A DNA stretch of 22,263 nt from DASZZZ01 sp036260375 (GCA_036260375.1 DASZZZ010000047.1:1-22263), one strand, 5' to 3'; counted from the first letter of the stretch, positions 1 to 11,441 are shown. The notes: generated by a model not told the origin, from the letters alone. Translations and numbers: made by a program.

Positions 1-2121
1 GAGGGCGCTGTGGCCGAGACCGTGCCACGGCTTCGGCTCCGAGCGCACGACACCCATGTTGCCGACGTTGCTGCCGCCGTAGGCCCGGGCGTCGGTGTTG
101 AGGACCTCCTCGTACTCGCCCGCCTTGGGGAGGCCGACGCGATAACCGTGGCGCGGGACGGGGGAGAAGTTGCACACGCACACGAGGTGGTCGTCGGCGC
201 CGTCGGTGCGGAAGAACGACAGCACGTTGTTGTCGGCGTCGTTCGCGTCGATCCAGCGAAAGCCCTCCGGCACGAAGTCGAGCTTCCACAGCGCCGGGAT
301 CCCGCGGTAGGTCTTGTTGAGGTCGGCGACGAGCTTCTGCACGCCGTCGTGCGCCGGGTCGTCGAGCAGCCCCCAGTCGAGCGCGGCGTCGTGGTTCCAC
401 TCGCGCTCTTGCGCGATCTCGCCGCCCATGAACAGCAGCTGCTTGCCGGGGTGCGCCCACATGTACGCGTAGAGCGCGCGCAGGTTCGCCATCTGCTGCC
501 ACCGGTCGCCCGGCATCTTGCCGAGCATCGACCCCTTGCCGTAGACGACCTCGTCGTGCGAGAGCGGCAGGACGAAGTTCTCGCTCCACGCGTACCACAG
601 GCTGAACGTGAGCTGGTTGTGGTGGTAGCGGCGATACACGGACTCCTTGGAGAAGTAGAGCAGCGTGTCGTGCATCCAGCCCATGTTCCACTTCAGCCCG
701 AAGCCGAGGCCCCCGACGTGCACGGGCCGGCTCACGCCCGGCCACGCGGTCGACTCCTCCGCGATCATCAGCACGCCCGGGTGCTCGGAGTGCACGACCG
801 TGTTGAGCTCCTTGAGGAACTCGATCGCCTCGAGGTTCTCGCGGCCCCCGAACGGGTTGGGGACCCACTCGCCCTCGGAGCGGCTGTAGTCGAGATACAG
901 CATCGACGCGACCGCGTCGACGCGCAGGCCGTCGACGTGCAGCTCCTCGATCCAGTAGAGCGCGTTGGAGACGAGGAAGTTGCGGACCTCGTTGCGCCCG
1001 TAGTTGAAGATCAGCGTGCCCCAGTCGGGATGCTCGCCGCGCCGCGGGTCGAGATGCTCGTAGAGCGCGGTGCCGTCGAAGCGCGCCAGCGCCCACTCGT
1101 CCTTGGGGAAGTGCGCGGGGACCCAGTCGACGATCACGCCGATGCCCTCGGCGTGGAGAGCGTCGACCAACGCCCGGAAGTCGTCGGGATCGCCGTAGCG
1201 CGCCGTGGGCGCGAAGTAGTTGCTCACCTGGTAGCCCCACGAGCCGTAGAACGGATGCTCCGCGACCGGCAGGAGCTCGACGTGTGTGAAGCCCATCTCG
1301 CGCACGTAGTCGGCGAGCAGCGGCGCGATCTCGCGGTACCCGAGCCCCCGCCCGCCGGGGCCCGTCCGCCACGACCCGAGGTGCACCTCGTAGATCGACA
1401 TCGGGGCGTGGTGCTGGTCCGACGTCGCGCGGCGCGCGACCCAGCCCCCGTCCGTCCACCGGTGCGTGCTCTCGTGCACGACGCTCGCGCTTCCCGGCGG
1501 CGCCTCGGTCGCACGCGCGAACGGGTCGCTCTTGAGCACGACGCGGCCGTCGGCGGCGAGGATCTCGTACTTGTACAGCGCCCCCGCTTCGACGCCGGGC
1601 ACGAACAACTCCCAGATGCCCGACGAGCCGATCAACCGCATCGGATGGACGCGCCCGTCCCAGCCGTTGAAGTCGCCGACGACGCGCACGGCGCGCGCGT
1701 TCGGCGCCCACACCGCCCACGCCGCGCCCGCCACACCGTCGACCGCGCGCACGTGCGCGCCGAGCACGTCCCACAGGCGGCGGTGGGTGCCCTCGCCGGT
1801 GAGGTGGAGATCGAGCTCGCCGACCGTCGGCGGGAACGCGTACGCGTCGGAGCCGTCCCACGTGACGCCGTCCCGGTACCTGGTGCGGACGGCGTAGCGG
1901 CCGGGCGGCGTCGCGAGACGCCCCTCGAACAGCCCCGCCTCGTGGACGCGCTCGAGCTCGACGTCCGCGCCGCCGGCTGCGACGCGCACGGACTCGGCCC
2001 CCGGCCGCCACGCGCGCACGACCGCGCCGTCGCCGTCGGGGTGCGCGCCGAGGAGCCGGTGCGGGTCGGTGAGCTCGCCGCGCGCGAGCAGCTCGACGTC
2101 CGTCGTGACGGCGGGCTTCAT
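1..2121 (-). CDS. glgB: 1,4-alpha-glucan branching enzyme, 3' end cut by window edge
   Basis: GlgB (EC 2.4.1.18) cuts an alpha-1,4 chain and rejoins it through alpha-1,6 bonds, branching the glucan made by GlgE in the cytoplasm. The visible 707 codons begin with a branching-enzyme N-terminal region and a CBM48-like module (around residues 100-200, including VVGDFNGWDG), followed by a GH13 catalytic barrel. The triad is visible: nucleophile D402 in DGLRVDAV, acid/base E455 in MIAEEST, and stabiliser D523 in LSHDEVVYGKG. These are close to the E. coli positions as I recall them. The frame is still open at base 1 with GLGHSAL, a typical near-terminal stretch, so only about 10-20 residues are missing. 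The ATG at 2121 overlaps the TGA of mak (ATGA), which suggests translational coupling; no strong ribosome site is seen. Confidence 0.97.
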   Translation of the reverse strand, partial: MKPAVTTDVELLARGELTDPHRLLGAHPDGDGAVVRAWRPGAESVRVAAGGADVELERVHEAGLFEGRLATPPGRYAVRTRYRDGVTWDGSDAYAFPPTVGELDLHLTGEGTHRRLWDVLGAHVRAVDGVAGAAWAVWAPNARAVRVVGDFNGWDGRVHPMRLIGSSGIWELFVPGVEAGALYKYEILAADGRVVLKSDPFARATEAPPGSASVVHESTHRWTDGGWVARRATSDQHHAPMSIYEVHLGSWRTGPGGRGLGYREIAPLLADYVREMGFTHVELLPVAEHPFYGSWGYQVSNYFAPTARYGDPDDFRALVDALHAEGIGVIVDWVPAHFPKDEWALARFDGTALYEHLDPRRGEHPDWGTLIFNYGRNEVRNFLVSNALYWIEELHVDGLRVDAVASMLYLDYSRSEGEWVPNPFGGRENLEAIEFLKELNTVVHSEHPGVLMIAEESTAWPGVSRPVHVGGLGFGLKWNMGWMHDTLLYFSKESVYRRYHHNQLTFSLWYAWSENFVLPLSHDEVVYGKGSMLGKMPGDRWQQMANLRALYAYMWAHPGKQLLFMGGEIAQEREWNHDAALDWGLLDDPAHDGVQKLVADLNKTYRGIPALWKLDFVPEGFRWIDANDADNNVLSFFRTDGADDHLVCVCNFSPVPRHGYRVGLPKAGEYEEVLNTDARAYGGSNVGNMGVVRSEPKPWHGLGHSAL

Positions 2122-3550
2122 CGCGGCCGGGCTCGCTCCACCACGCGCGCGATGCCGCGCACCGGGATGCGCATCCAGTGCGGTCGGTGCCCGCGCTCGT
2201 ACGCGAGCTCGTAGAGCGCCTTGTCGATCTCGAAGACGTCGAGCATCACCTTGAGCGCGTCGCGGTCGGACGGCACGAAGCTGCCGCCGTGAGCGGTCGG
2301 CAGGTACGCGCCGAGGAAGCGATCGCGCGCCGCGTCGTCCCATGCGTCGGCCCACGGCTCGAGCCGTCGCCACTCGTCCGAGCCCGGCTCGGCGTGGTCG
2401 AACAGGGCGGCCGTCGACGCGTAGTGCAACGAGCGCAGCATGCCGGCGACGTCTCGCAGCGGCGACTGCTTGGCGCGCCGGTCCTCGAAGCTGCGCGCCG
2501 GCTCGCCCTCGAAGTCGATGAGGAACCACCCTCGGCCGCTGTGGTAGAGCGCCTGGCCGAGATGGAAGTCGCCGTGGACGCGCGTCTTCTGTCCCGCGTC
2601 GGCCAGCGCGACGAGCGTCTCCGCGCGCCGTTCGACCTCGGGCGCGATCCCGGCGACGCCCTCCGTGCCCGCCGCCACCTCGTCTCGGACCGCACGCACG
2701 ACGCGCGCGCTCCACTCCTGGAGGTCGTAGCGGTCGACCGCCTCGGGTGCGAACGACGGTTCGAGCTCCTCGCGCGCGAGCGTCACGTGGAGGTCGGCCG
2801 TGGCGCGGCCCAGCTCCTCGATCGCGCCGAGGATGTCGGCGGCGCGCTCCTCGACCGCGGGCCGGACGTCGTCGGCGTCGCCGGCGTCGCGGTAGAGGTC
2901 GTGGAGGTGCTCGCACGCGCACCGCCAGCCGTCGTCCGCGCCGCCGACGAACTGCTGCGCGATGGCGAGGTCCGTCGTCGACGACGGCTCGTCGCCGAGG
3001 TCGTCGCCGAGCAGGTCGGCGCCGTCCTCGTAGACGATCTCGCCGACCTGTGGCGGCGTGTGCTCGAAGCCCTCGTGGGTCAGCAGGCGGTTGATCTCGA
3101 GGTCCGGGTTCGGCCCCGCCTCGACGCGGCGGAACAGCTTCACGACGACGGCGTCGTCGAGCACCAGCGACGTGTTGCTCTGGTCGGCGCCGAGCGCGCG
3201 CACCGAGCGTCCGGGCGGATGGAGCGGGTCGAGGCCCGGCCCCCCGAAGTGGAAGCTGCCGGCGACGCCCTTGATCGTGTGGCCGTGCGCCATGAGGTCG
3301 CCGACGACCGCGAGCCGGTGCGGCTCGTCGGCGGCGTCGCGCACGGACCCGTCGTCGTCGAGCAGGAGCGGCGCGTGGTAGAGGTCGCGGCCCCCGTCCG
3401 CGTAGACGATCGCCAGCAACGCGAACGTCAGCGCGGGCGGGCCGTCGTGGACGATCGCGTGGTCGAGCACGTCGACGCTCTCGATCGTCCGCCCCTTGCC
3501 GCCGAACCAGCGGCGTCCGGGGATCAGCGCGGCCAGCCGTGCGGTGTCGA

Positions 3551-3554
<4 letters not shown>
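2118..3554 (-). CDS. mak: Maltokinase (Mak/Pep2 type)
   Basis: The product (478 aa) is predicted to phosphorylate maltose with ATP, giving maltose-1-phosphate, the donor used by GlgE. The N-terminal cap region carries the RRWFGGKGR signature (residues 14-22). The kinase-like C-lobe has the catalytic loop VHGDFHLGQ (D329) and a metal-binding LIDFEGEP (D347), as in aminoglycoside-phosphotransferase-like kinases. Mycobacterial maltokinases are of similar size (about 455 aa). In many actinobacteria Mak is fused to TreS; here they are separate genes. The GTG start at 3554 shares four bases with the treS stop (GTGA) and has GAGGAG five bases upstream inside treS. Much longer in-frame extensions upstream are shadows antisense to nothing but in frame through treS and glgE and were not used. 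Confidence 0.93.
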
Positions 3555-5197
<1,643 letters not shown>

Positions 5198-5200
5198 GCG

Positions 5201-7168
5201 TCAGGCCTTGACGTGGAAGACGTGGGCGGGCTCGCCGAACGGGTCGAGGCGCACGTAGTTGTGGGGGCCGTGCCACAGGTAGCTCGAGCCGGTCACGAGG
5301 TCGTGCACCTCGAAGGGGGCGCCGGGCTCGACGCCGAGCGCGTCGAGGTCGAGCGAGACGGTGCCCTCCTCCCAGTGGAACGGGTTGAGGTTGACGACGA
5401 CGAGGATCGTGTCGCCGTCGGGCGAGCGCTTCGAGAACGCGAGCAGGCTGTCCTTGTCGACTCCGTGCCACCGCAGGTTCGTGAGCCCGGAGAGGGCCGG
5501 ATGGGCGCGGCGGATCGCGTTGATGCGGGCGATGTACGGGGCGAGCCCGCGGCGCGGGTCCCAGTCGCGCGGCTTCAGCTCGTACTTCTCGGAGTGGAGG
5601 TACTCCTCGCTGCCCTCCCGCACCGGCGTGTTCTCGAAGTGCTCGTATCCGGAGTAGATGCCGTAGCTCGGCGACAGCAGCGCGGCGAGCGCGACGCGGA
5701 TCTTGAACGCCGGCGGCCCGCCCTTCTGCAGGTACTCGTGGAGGATGTCCGGCGTGTTGGCGAAGAAGTTGGGCCTGAAGTAGTCCGCCGAGTCCGTGTG
5801 CGCCAGCTCGGTGAGGTACTCGGTCAGCTCCCACTTCGTGTTGCGCCACGTGAAGTACGTGTAGGACTGCGTGAACCCGAGCTTCGCGAGCGCCTTCATG
5901 ACCTTCGGACGCGTGAACGCCTCCGCCAGGAAGACGACGTCGGGGTGCTCCGAGTGGATCGCCTCGATGCACCACTCCCAGAACGCGAACGACTTCGTGT
6001 GCGGGTTGTCGACGCGGAAGATCTTCACGCCGTGTGCGATCCAGTGGTCGAGCACCGCCTTGAGCTCGCGCCACAGGCCCTCGCGGTCGGCGGTGTCGAA
6101 GTCGATCGGGTAGATGTCCTGGTACTTCTTCGGGGGGTTCTCGGCGTACCTGATCGAGCCGTCGGGCCGGTGCTGGAACCACTCCGGGTGCTCGCGCACC
6201 CACGGATGGTCGGGCGAGCACTGAATCGCGAAGTCGAGCGCGACCTCGATGCCGGCGCGCTCCGCCTCGGCGACGAAGTAGTCGAAGTCGTCGAGCGTCC
6301 CGAGCTGCGGATGGACCGCGGTGTGGCCGCCGTGCTCGCTGCCTATCGCCCACGGGCTGCCGACGTCGTCGGGCGCGGCCTCGAGCGCGTTGTTCTTGCC
6401 CTTGCGGTGCGTGACGCCGATGGGATGGATCGGCGGGAGGTAGACGACGTCGAAACCGAGCTCGGCGACGTAGCCGAGGAGCTTGGCGGCGGTGCGGAAC
6501 GTCCCGTGCTCCGTCGTCGTGCCGGCCGACCGCGGGAAGAACTCGTACCACGCGCCGAAGCGCGCGCGCTCGCGATCCACGGTCAGCTCCAGCACCGGCC
6601 GCAACGTCGTCGAGCCTCGCCGGTCGGGATGGCGCGCCATCGTGTCGGCGACGAGCTCGCCGACCGCGGCCGCGACGCGCGGGTCGTGACGGCCGCGCCC
6701 CGCGCCGGGGGCCGGCGCGCCGCGGATCGTCTCGAGCGCGCGCCGGATCGCGGGCCTCGTGCCCGCCGGCATCGCGGGCATGCGCGCCTCGATCATCTGC
6801 GCGCCCTCCTCGAGCTCGAGGTCGACGTCCTGTCCGGCGTCCACACGCTTCAGCAGGTCGCGTCGCCACGTTTCGAACCGGTCGCTCCACGCCTCGACGG
6901 TGTACTGCCACCGTCCGATCTCCGTGGGACGGAACGCGCCGACGTAGCGGTCGTTGCCCTCGTCGTGCATCGGCGCCTCGTGCCATCGCCCCCCGCCCGG
7001 CCCCCGGTAGCGCACGACCGCGCGCACGACCGCGGGGCCGTCGCGGAACACGTCCGCCGAGACCTCGACGAGGTCGCCTGTCACGGCCTTGGCGCGATAG
7101 CGGCCGCAGTCGACCCGAGGGCGCACGTTCTCGACGACGACGTGCCCCCTGCGTACGTACGACCGCAC
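5201..7168 (-). CDS. glgE: Alpha-1,4-glucan:maltose-1-phosphate maltosyltransferase
   Basis: GlgE (EC 2.4.99.16) transfers maltosyl units from maltose-1-phosphate to the non-reducing ends of alpha-1,4-glucan. The 655-aa product has an N-terminal domain (about 1-120, DUF3416-like), a helical insert (to about 190), the GH13 barrel with the GlgE signature YLPPIHPIG (243-251), and a C-terminal beta domain. The catalytic residues are D387 in FRVDNPHTKSF, E416 in FLAEAFTRP and D474 in NTPDIL; relative to the S. coelicolor enzyme (D394, E423, D480) these are shifted by six or seven, so the architecture is conserved. It is the first gene of the minus-strand operon. The GTG start at 7168 is set by a strong AAAGGAG eight bases upstream. 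The 164-bp gap to divergent glgP should hold both promoters, but I could not pick out clear hexamers. Confidence 0.96.
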   Translation of the reverse strand: MRSYVRRGHVVVENVRPRVDCGRYRAKAVTGDLVEVSADVFRDGPAVVRAVVRYRGPGGGRWHEAPMHDEGNDRYVGAFRPTEIGRWQYTVEAWSDRFETWRRDLLKRVDAGQDVDLELEEGAQMIEARMPAMPAGTRPAIRRALETIRGAPAPGAGRGRHDPRVAAAVGELVADTMARHPDRRGSTTLRPVLELTVDRERARFGAWYEFFPRSAGTTTEHGTFRTAAKLLGYVAELGFDVVYLPPIHPIGVTHRKGKNNALEAAPDDVGSPWAIGSEHGGHTAVHPQLGTLDDFDYFVAEAERAGIEVALDFAIQCSPDHPWVREHPEWFQHRPDGSIRYAENPPKKYQDIYPIDFDTADREGLWRELKAVLDHWIAHGVKIFRVDNPHTKSFAFWEWCIEAIHSEHPDVVFLAEAFTRPKVMKALAKLGFTQSYTYFTWRNTKWELTEYLTELAHTDSADYFRPNFFANTPDILHEYLQKGGPPAFKIRVALAALLSPSYGIYSGYEHFENTPVREGSEEYLHSEKYELKPRDWDPRRGLAPYIARINAIRRAHPALSGLTNLRWHGVDKDSLLAFSKRSPDGDTILVVVNLNPFHWEEGTVSLDLDALGVEPGAPFEVHDLVTGSSYLWHGPHNYVRLDPFGEPAHVFHVKA

Positions 7169-7176
7169 GACTCGCG

Positions 7177-7183
7177 CTCCTTT
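7177..7183 (-). promoter_or_regulatory. Ribosome binding site of glgE
   Basis: AAAGGAG on the minus strand lies eight bases before the GTG at 7168 and decides that start. It is one of the strongest Shine-Dalgarno matches in the window. The genes behind glgE depend on weaker sites and overlapping start/stop codons, so this site may set translation for the operon. Confidence 0.75.
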
Positions 7184-7332
7184 CTCTCGCGACGCCTCGC
7201 CGGTGACACGCGTCCACGGGCGCGCCGACCGGCGCCCCCCTCGGCGCGGCGCGCGGCCGCCCGGCCCCCGAGGCTAGCGCGCCCGCGGAGCGCGCGCCGC
7301 TTCGCCGTCCGGCGCATGAGACGCTTGGGCGC

Positions 7333-9885
7333 ATGAGAGCCATCAGGAGCTTCGCCGTGCGCGCGTCGCTGCCCGAGCCGCTGCGCCCGTTGACGTCGAT
7401 CGGGCTGAACCTTCGCTGGACGTGGGACCGGCGCACCGTCGACCTGTTCCGGTGGATCGACCCGGACGCGTGGGACGCGGCCGACCACGATCCGATCCGC
7501 ATGATCGGTCTCGTGCCGCGGGCGCGCCTCGAGGAGCTCGCGGAGGACGGTCCGTTCCTGTCCTTTCTCGCCGACGTGCACGCCGACCTCGACAAGTACA
7601 TGTCGGAGCCGCGCTGGTTCGGCTCGCGGCGCGCGTCGTCGCCCCTGTCGCTCGTGGCGTACTTCTCGCCGGAGTTCGCCCTGTCCGAGGCGCTGCCGAT
7701 CTACTCGGGCGGCCTCGGGGTCCTCGCGGGCGATCACCTCAAGGCCGCTAGCGACCTCGGGGTCCCGATGGCCGGCGTCGGGCTGCTGTACCGGCAGGGC
7801 TACTTCCGCCAGCGCCTCAACGCCGACGGCTGGCAGCAGGAGCTGTACCCGCCGCTCGACCCGCACGCGATGCCGCTGACGCTGCTCGCGGGCGACGACG
7901 GCGCGCCGCTCACCGTCGAAGTCGACCTCGCCGGGGCGCGCTGCGTCGCGCAGATCTGGCGCGCCCAGGTCGGGCGCGTCCCGCTTCTGCTGCTCGACTG
8001 CGACGTCGAGGTCAACGAGCCCGACGAGCGCGCGGTGACCGACCGTCTCTACGGCGGGGCGACCGAGCACCGGCTGCGCCAGGAGATCGTGCTCGGCATC
8101 GGCGGCGTGCGCGCGCTGGAGGTCGCGGGCTTCGAGCCGAGCGTGTTCCACAGCAACGAGGGCCACGCCGGCTTCCTCGGCCTCGAGCGCATCCGCACTC
8201 TCGTGCAGCGCGACGGGCTCACGTTCCCCGAGGCGGTGGAGGCGGTGCGCGCGTCGAGTGTGTTCACCACGCACACGCCGGTCTCCGCCGGCATCGACGT
8301 CTACGGCGTCGACCTCATGCAGCAGTACTTCGCCGCGTTCGCCAAGGAGTGCGACGTCGCGTTCGACGATCTCATGGCGCTCGGAAGCGCGCAGCGTCCC
8401 GACGAGCCGGGGGCCGGCGAGCGCTTCAACATGGCGGTCATGGGGCTTCGCCTCGCGGGGCGCTCGAACGCCGTCAGCCAGCTCCACGGGCGCGTGTCGC
8501 GCGCGATGTTCTCGCCGCTGTGGCCCGACGTCCCCGAGCACGAGGTGCCGATCGCGTCGATCACCAACGGCGTGCACGCGTCGACGTGGATCGGCGACAA
8601 GATCGCTGAGGTGCTCGCTCGCAAGCTCGGGCGCGCGTGGGTCGGCACCGGCGAGGCGCGCTGGGAGCGCGTGGCCGACGTTCCCGACGCGGAGCTGTGG
8701 CGGGCGCGCGAGAAGGCGCGCGCCCAGCTCGTCTACTTCGTGCGCGCGCGGCTGCGCGCGCAGCTGCTCGACCGCGACGTCCCCGAGGGCGACACGGGAT
8801 GGACCGACGAGGTCTTCGACCCGGGCATCCTGACGATCGGCTTCGCGCGCCGCTTCGCGCAGTACAAGCGCGCCACGCTGCTGCTGTCGGATCCCGAGCG
8901 TCTCAAGCGCCTCGTGCTGTCGCCGGAGCAGCCGGTGCAGATCGTGTTCGCCGGCAAGGCGCATCCCGCCGACGACGGCGGCAAGGAGCTCGTGCGCGCG
9001 CTGGTCCATCTGTCGTCCGATCCCGACGTGCGCGGCCGCATCGCGTTCATCGAGGACTACGACATGGAGGCCGGTCGCATCCTCACTCAGGGCGTCGACG
9101 TGTGGCTGAACAACCCTCGCCGTCCGCTCGAGGCGTGCGGCACCAGCGGCATGAAGGCCGCGCTCAACGGCGTGCTGAACTGCTCGATCCTCGACGGCTG
9201 GTGGGACGAGTGCTACGACGGCCGCAACGGATGGGCGATCGGCGGAGCGGAGACGTACGACGATCCCGAGTACCAGGACCGCGTCGACGCCCGCTCGCTG
9301 TTCGCGGTGCTCGAGCGCGAGATCGTCCCGCGCTTCTACGACCGCTCCGAGGGTCCCGTGCCGCGCCGCTGGGTCGAGCGGATGAAGGCGTCGATCGCGG
9401 GGCTGAGCCCCTACGTCACCGCCGCTCGCATGGTGCGTCAGTACGTCGACGAGCTCTACGCGCCGGCCGCGCAGCAGGGCGTCTCTCTCGCCGCGTCCGG
9501 CCACGAGCGGGCGCGCGCGCTCGCGGCGTGGAAGCGCGCCGTACGCGCGGCGTGGGACGACGTCGCGGTGCTCGACGTCGAGGGCGACGTCGTGCCGTCG
9601 GAGCTCGGTGAGGACCGCCGCGTCGCCGCGACGGTGAGGCTCGGACGCCTGACGCCCGACGACGTGTGCGTGCAGCTCGTGCACGGCTCCGTCGGCGCGA
9701 ACGGGGAGCTCGTGGAGCACGCGCTGGCGGAGCTGCGCCCCGGTCCGTGGGCCGACGGCGTGTGCACGTACTCCGGCACGTTCACCGCCGCCGCCGCCGG
9801 CCTCTACGGCTACACCGTGCGGATCGTGCCCGCGCACCGTGATCTCATCACGCGCATGGACCTCGGGCTCGTGACGTGGGCGTGA
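7333..9885 (+). CDS. glgP: Alpha-glucan (glycogen/maltodextrin) phosphorylase, TIGR02094 type
   Basis: GlgP (EC 2.4.1.1) releases glucose-1-phosphate from the non-reducing ends of alpha-1,4-glucan using phosphate and pyridoxal phosphate. The 850-aa product has the N-terminal region typical of the actinobacterial long-form family (LPEPLRPLTSIGLNLRWTW), the YSGGLGVLAGDHLK substrate/cofactor region near residue 120, NNPRRPLEACGTSGMKAALNG carries the PLP lysine at K608 (cited here as GTSGMKAALNG), and a C-terminal beta-rich extension. The ATG at 7333 is chosen because the family N-terminus begins here; there is no clear Shine-Dalgarno, so a leaderless or weakly initiated transcript is possible. 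It is divergent from glgE, so glucan building and breakdown share one control region. An imperfect hairpin follows the stop. Confidence 0.95.
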   Translation: MRAIRSFAVRASLPEPLRPLTSIGLNLRWTWDRRTVDLFRWIDPDAWDAADHDPIRMIGLVPRARLEELAEDGPFLSFLADVHADLDKYMSEPRWFGSRRASSPLSLVAYFSPEFALSEALPIYSGGLGVLAGDHLKAASDLGVPMAGVGLLYRQGYFRQRLNADGWQQELYPPLDPHAMPLTLLAGDDGAPLTVEVDLAGARCVAQIWRAQVGRVPLLLLDCDVEVNEPDERAVTDRLYGGATEHRLRQEIVLGIGGVRALEVAGFEPSVFHSNEGHAGFLGLERIRTLVQRDGLTFPEAVEAVRASSVFTTHTPVSAGIDVYGVDLMQQYFAAFAKECDVAFDDLMALGSAQRPDEPGAGERFNMAVMGLRLAGRSNAVSQLHGRVSRAMFSPLWPDVPEHEVPIASITNGVHASTWIGDKIAEVLARKLGRAWVGTGEARWERVADVPDAELWRAREKARAQLVYFVRARLRAQLLDRDVPEGDTGWTDEVFDPGILTIGFARRFAQYKRATLLLSDPERLKRLVLSPEQPVQIVFAGKAHPADDGGKELVRALVHLSSDPDVRGRIAFIEDYDMEAGRILTQGVDVWLNNPRRPLEACGTSGMKAALNGVLNCSILDGWWDECYDGRNGWAIGGAETYDDPEYQDRVDARSLFAVLEREIVPRFYDRSEGPVPRRWVERMKASIAGLSPYVTAARMVRQYVDELYAPAAQQGVSLAASGHERARALAAWKRAVRAAWDDVAVLDVEGDVVPSELGEDRRVAATVRLGRLTPDDVCVQLVHGSVGANGELVEHALAELRPGPWADGVCTYSGTFTAAAAGLYGYTVRIVPAHRDLITRMDLGLVTWA

Positions 9886-9887
9886 CT

Positions 9888-9926
9888 CGTGCCGCGCCGC
9901 GCCCGGAGACTGGCGCCGCGGGCACG
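9888..9926 (+). terminator. Possible glgP terminator hairpin
   Basis: Just after the glgP stop, CGTGCC (9888-9893) pairs with GGCACG (9921-9926). Inner CGC/GCG and GCGCC/GGCGC segments close an 8-nt loop, giving about 14 GC-rich pairs with one bulge and one mismatch. There is no T-tract, which is common for terminators in such GC-rich genomes. Position supports the call; the imperfect stem weakens it. Confidence 0.45.
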
Positions 9927-9974
9927 GGTCGACGCAGAGGCGGGAGCCGGCCGCCGCAGTAGTGTTCGACCAGC

Positions 9975-11396
9975 GTGCACCCGCCGGTCGAGGAGCTCTC
10001 CGCGTTCGTCCGGGCCGAGCTCGGGCCCCTGACCGCGGTCGTCGCCCGCGTCGTCGACGACCGTGCCCGCGCCGCCGCCATCGCCCGCCGCGCGCTGGCG
10101 ACCGTGTGTGCCCAGTCGCGCTCCTTCTCGCACGACCGCCCCGAGCTCTGCGCGCGCCGCGTCGCGCTGCGGGCCGCGGTGCGCCGGGCGCGCCGTGAGC
10201 GCGCCGTGCGGCCGACGCGCGCGACCGCGCCGGCGCGCACGCGCGCGGCGTGGGCGCTAGCGCGCGAGGGACGCTCGCCCGACGAGATCGCCGACGTCCT
10301 CGAATGCACCCCCGCGACGGTGCGGCGCGCCCTGCGCCGGGCCCCTGCGCGCGACGACGATGGCGAGCCGGCGCCCCCGCCGCCGCCGACGGCGGGCTAC
10401 GCGCGCTCGCTCGTCGAGGGCGGGCTGCGCGCCGGCCGGCTCCGGGCCGCGGCGTCGGTCGCGCTCGCCGCCGCGACCGTCGTCGCGGCGGCGTCCGTCG
10501 AGGTTCCGGAGTCGTGGCGCGTGGGGCGCGAGAGCGACCCGCCCCCGAGACGAGGGGTGCCGGTGCCCGCGGGCGTGGTCGACGTCCGCGTCGGCTACGG
10601 GCCTCGGGCCGTCGTCGCCGCGTTCGGCTCCGTATGGGTGGTGAGCCAGTGGGTTCGTCCCGGAGTCGTGACACGCATCGACCCCGTGGCCAACGAGGTC
10701 GCCGTCGCCATCCCGGTCGGCGGCGAGCCGCAGGCGGCCGCCGCCGGATACGGCGCGCTGTGGGTCGCGGTCCGGCGCGGGCCCAGCGTCGTGCGCATCG
10801 ATCCCCGCACGGAGCGGATCACGGCGCGCGTCGAGCTCGCCTCGCCTCCGCTCTCGGTCGCGGCGGCGCGCGGCTCGGTGTGGGTCGGCACCGAGACCGA
10901 GGTCGTGCGCGTCGACCCGCGCTCGGGGCGCGTCGTCGCGCGCGCGCCGGCGTCGTTCGCGGCCGCGCTGGCGGTCGTGGGTGACGAGGTCTGGGTCGCG
11001 AACCTCTCCGGCGCCACGATCACGCGCCTCGACGCCGGCACGGGGCGCCTCGTCGGGACGACGCGCGTGCGCGCACTCGGCGCCGCGATGCTGTCTGCGT
11101 ACGGCGACGTGTGGGTGGCGCGCGGTCACGACGTCCTGCGGCTCGACCCGGCGTCGGCGCGGCCGGTCGGCAAGGTCGACCTCGGCGCGCCGGCCGGGGG
11201 CCTGGCGGCGAGCGACGGCGCGGTGTGGGTCGCGAGCGCGAACCGCGCCGTCCACGTCGACGCCGCGACGGGCGCGATCGTCGAGGAGCTGCCGGCCGGC
11301 TCCGGCGCGCAGTTCGGCATCGCGCTCGTCGACGGCGACGTGTGGATCGCGAACCACAACAGCGCATCGGTGTGGCGCATCGATCCAAACGCGTGA
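9975..11396 (+). CDS. Membrane-anchored sigma-factor-like/HTH protein with extracytoplasmic seven-blade propeller
   Basis: I do not recognise a named family for the whole 473-aa protein. Residues 6-75 look like a diverged region-2 segment of an ECF sigma factor. Residues 93-122 (WALAREGRSPDEIADVLE then TPATVRRALRRA) form a region-4-like helix-turn-helix. A proline-rich linker follows, then one hydrophobic helix at about 158-176 preceded by arginines, implying the head is inside and the rest outside. Residues 200-473 hold seven repeats with a GxVWV core at about 221, 263, 303, 340, 380, 418 and 457 (roughly 40 aa apart), each followed by an IDP/LDP turn: a seven-blade YVTN/Vgb-like propeller. 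This topology suggests a one-component sensor that binds DNA or RNA polymerase directly. The GTG at 9975 is the first start after an in-frame TAG at 9960; no ribosome site is visible. It ends in a shared terminator. Confidence 0.8.
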   Translation: MHPPVEELSAFVRAELGPLTAVVARVVDDRARAAAIARRALATVCAQSRSFSHDRPELCARRVALRAAVRRARRERAVRPTRATAPARTRAAWALAREGRSPDEIADVLECTPATVRRALRRAPARDDDGEPAPPPPPTAGYARSLVEGGLRAGRLRAAASVALAAATVVAAASVEVPESWRVGRESDPPPRRGVPVPAGVVDVRVGYGPRAVVAAFGSVWVVSQWVRPGVVTRIDPVANEVAVAIPVGGEPQAAAAGYGALWVAVRRGPSVVRIDPRTERITARVELASPPLSVAAARGSVWVGTETEVVRVDPRSGRVVARAPASFAAALAVVGDEVWVANLSGATITRLDAGTGRLVGTTRVRALGAAMLSAYGDVWVARGHDVLRLDPASARPVGKVDLGAPAGGLAASDGAVWVASANRAVHVDAATGAIVEELPAGSGAQFGIALVDGDVWIANHNSASVWRIDPNA

Positions 11397-11400
11397 CGCG

Positions 11401-11439
11401 CGCACCGGGGCGCACGCATGCGCGTGTGTCCCCGGTGCG
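11401..11439. terminator. Bidirectional terminator between convergent genes
   Basis: CGCACCGGGG (11401-11410) and CCCCGGTGCG (11430-11439) make a perfect 10-bp stem. Inside it CACGC (11413-11417) and GCGTG (11422-11426) add a second stem. It sits exactly between the stop of the propeller gene and the TAA of the MFS gene and is symmetric, so it can serve both strands. There is no clear T-tract. Confidence 0.85.
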
Positions 11440-11441
11440 GA

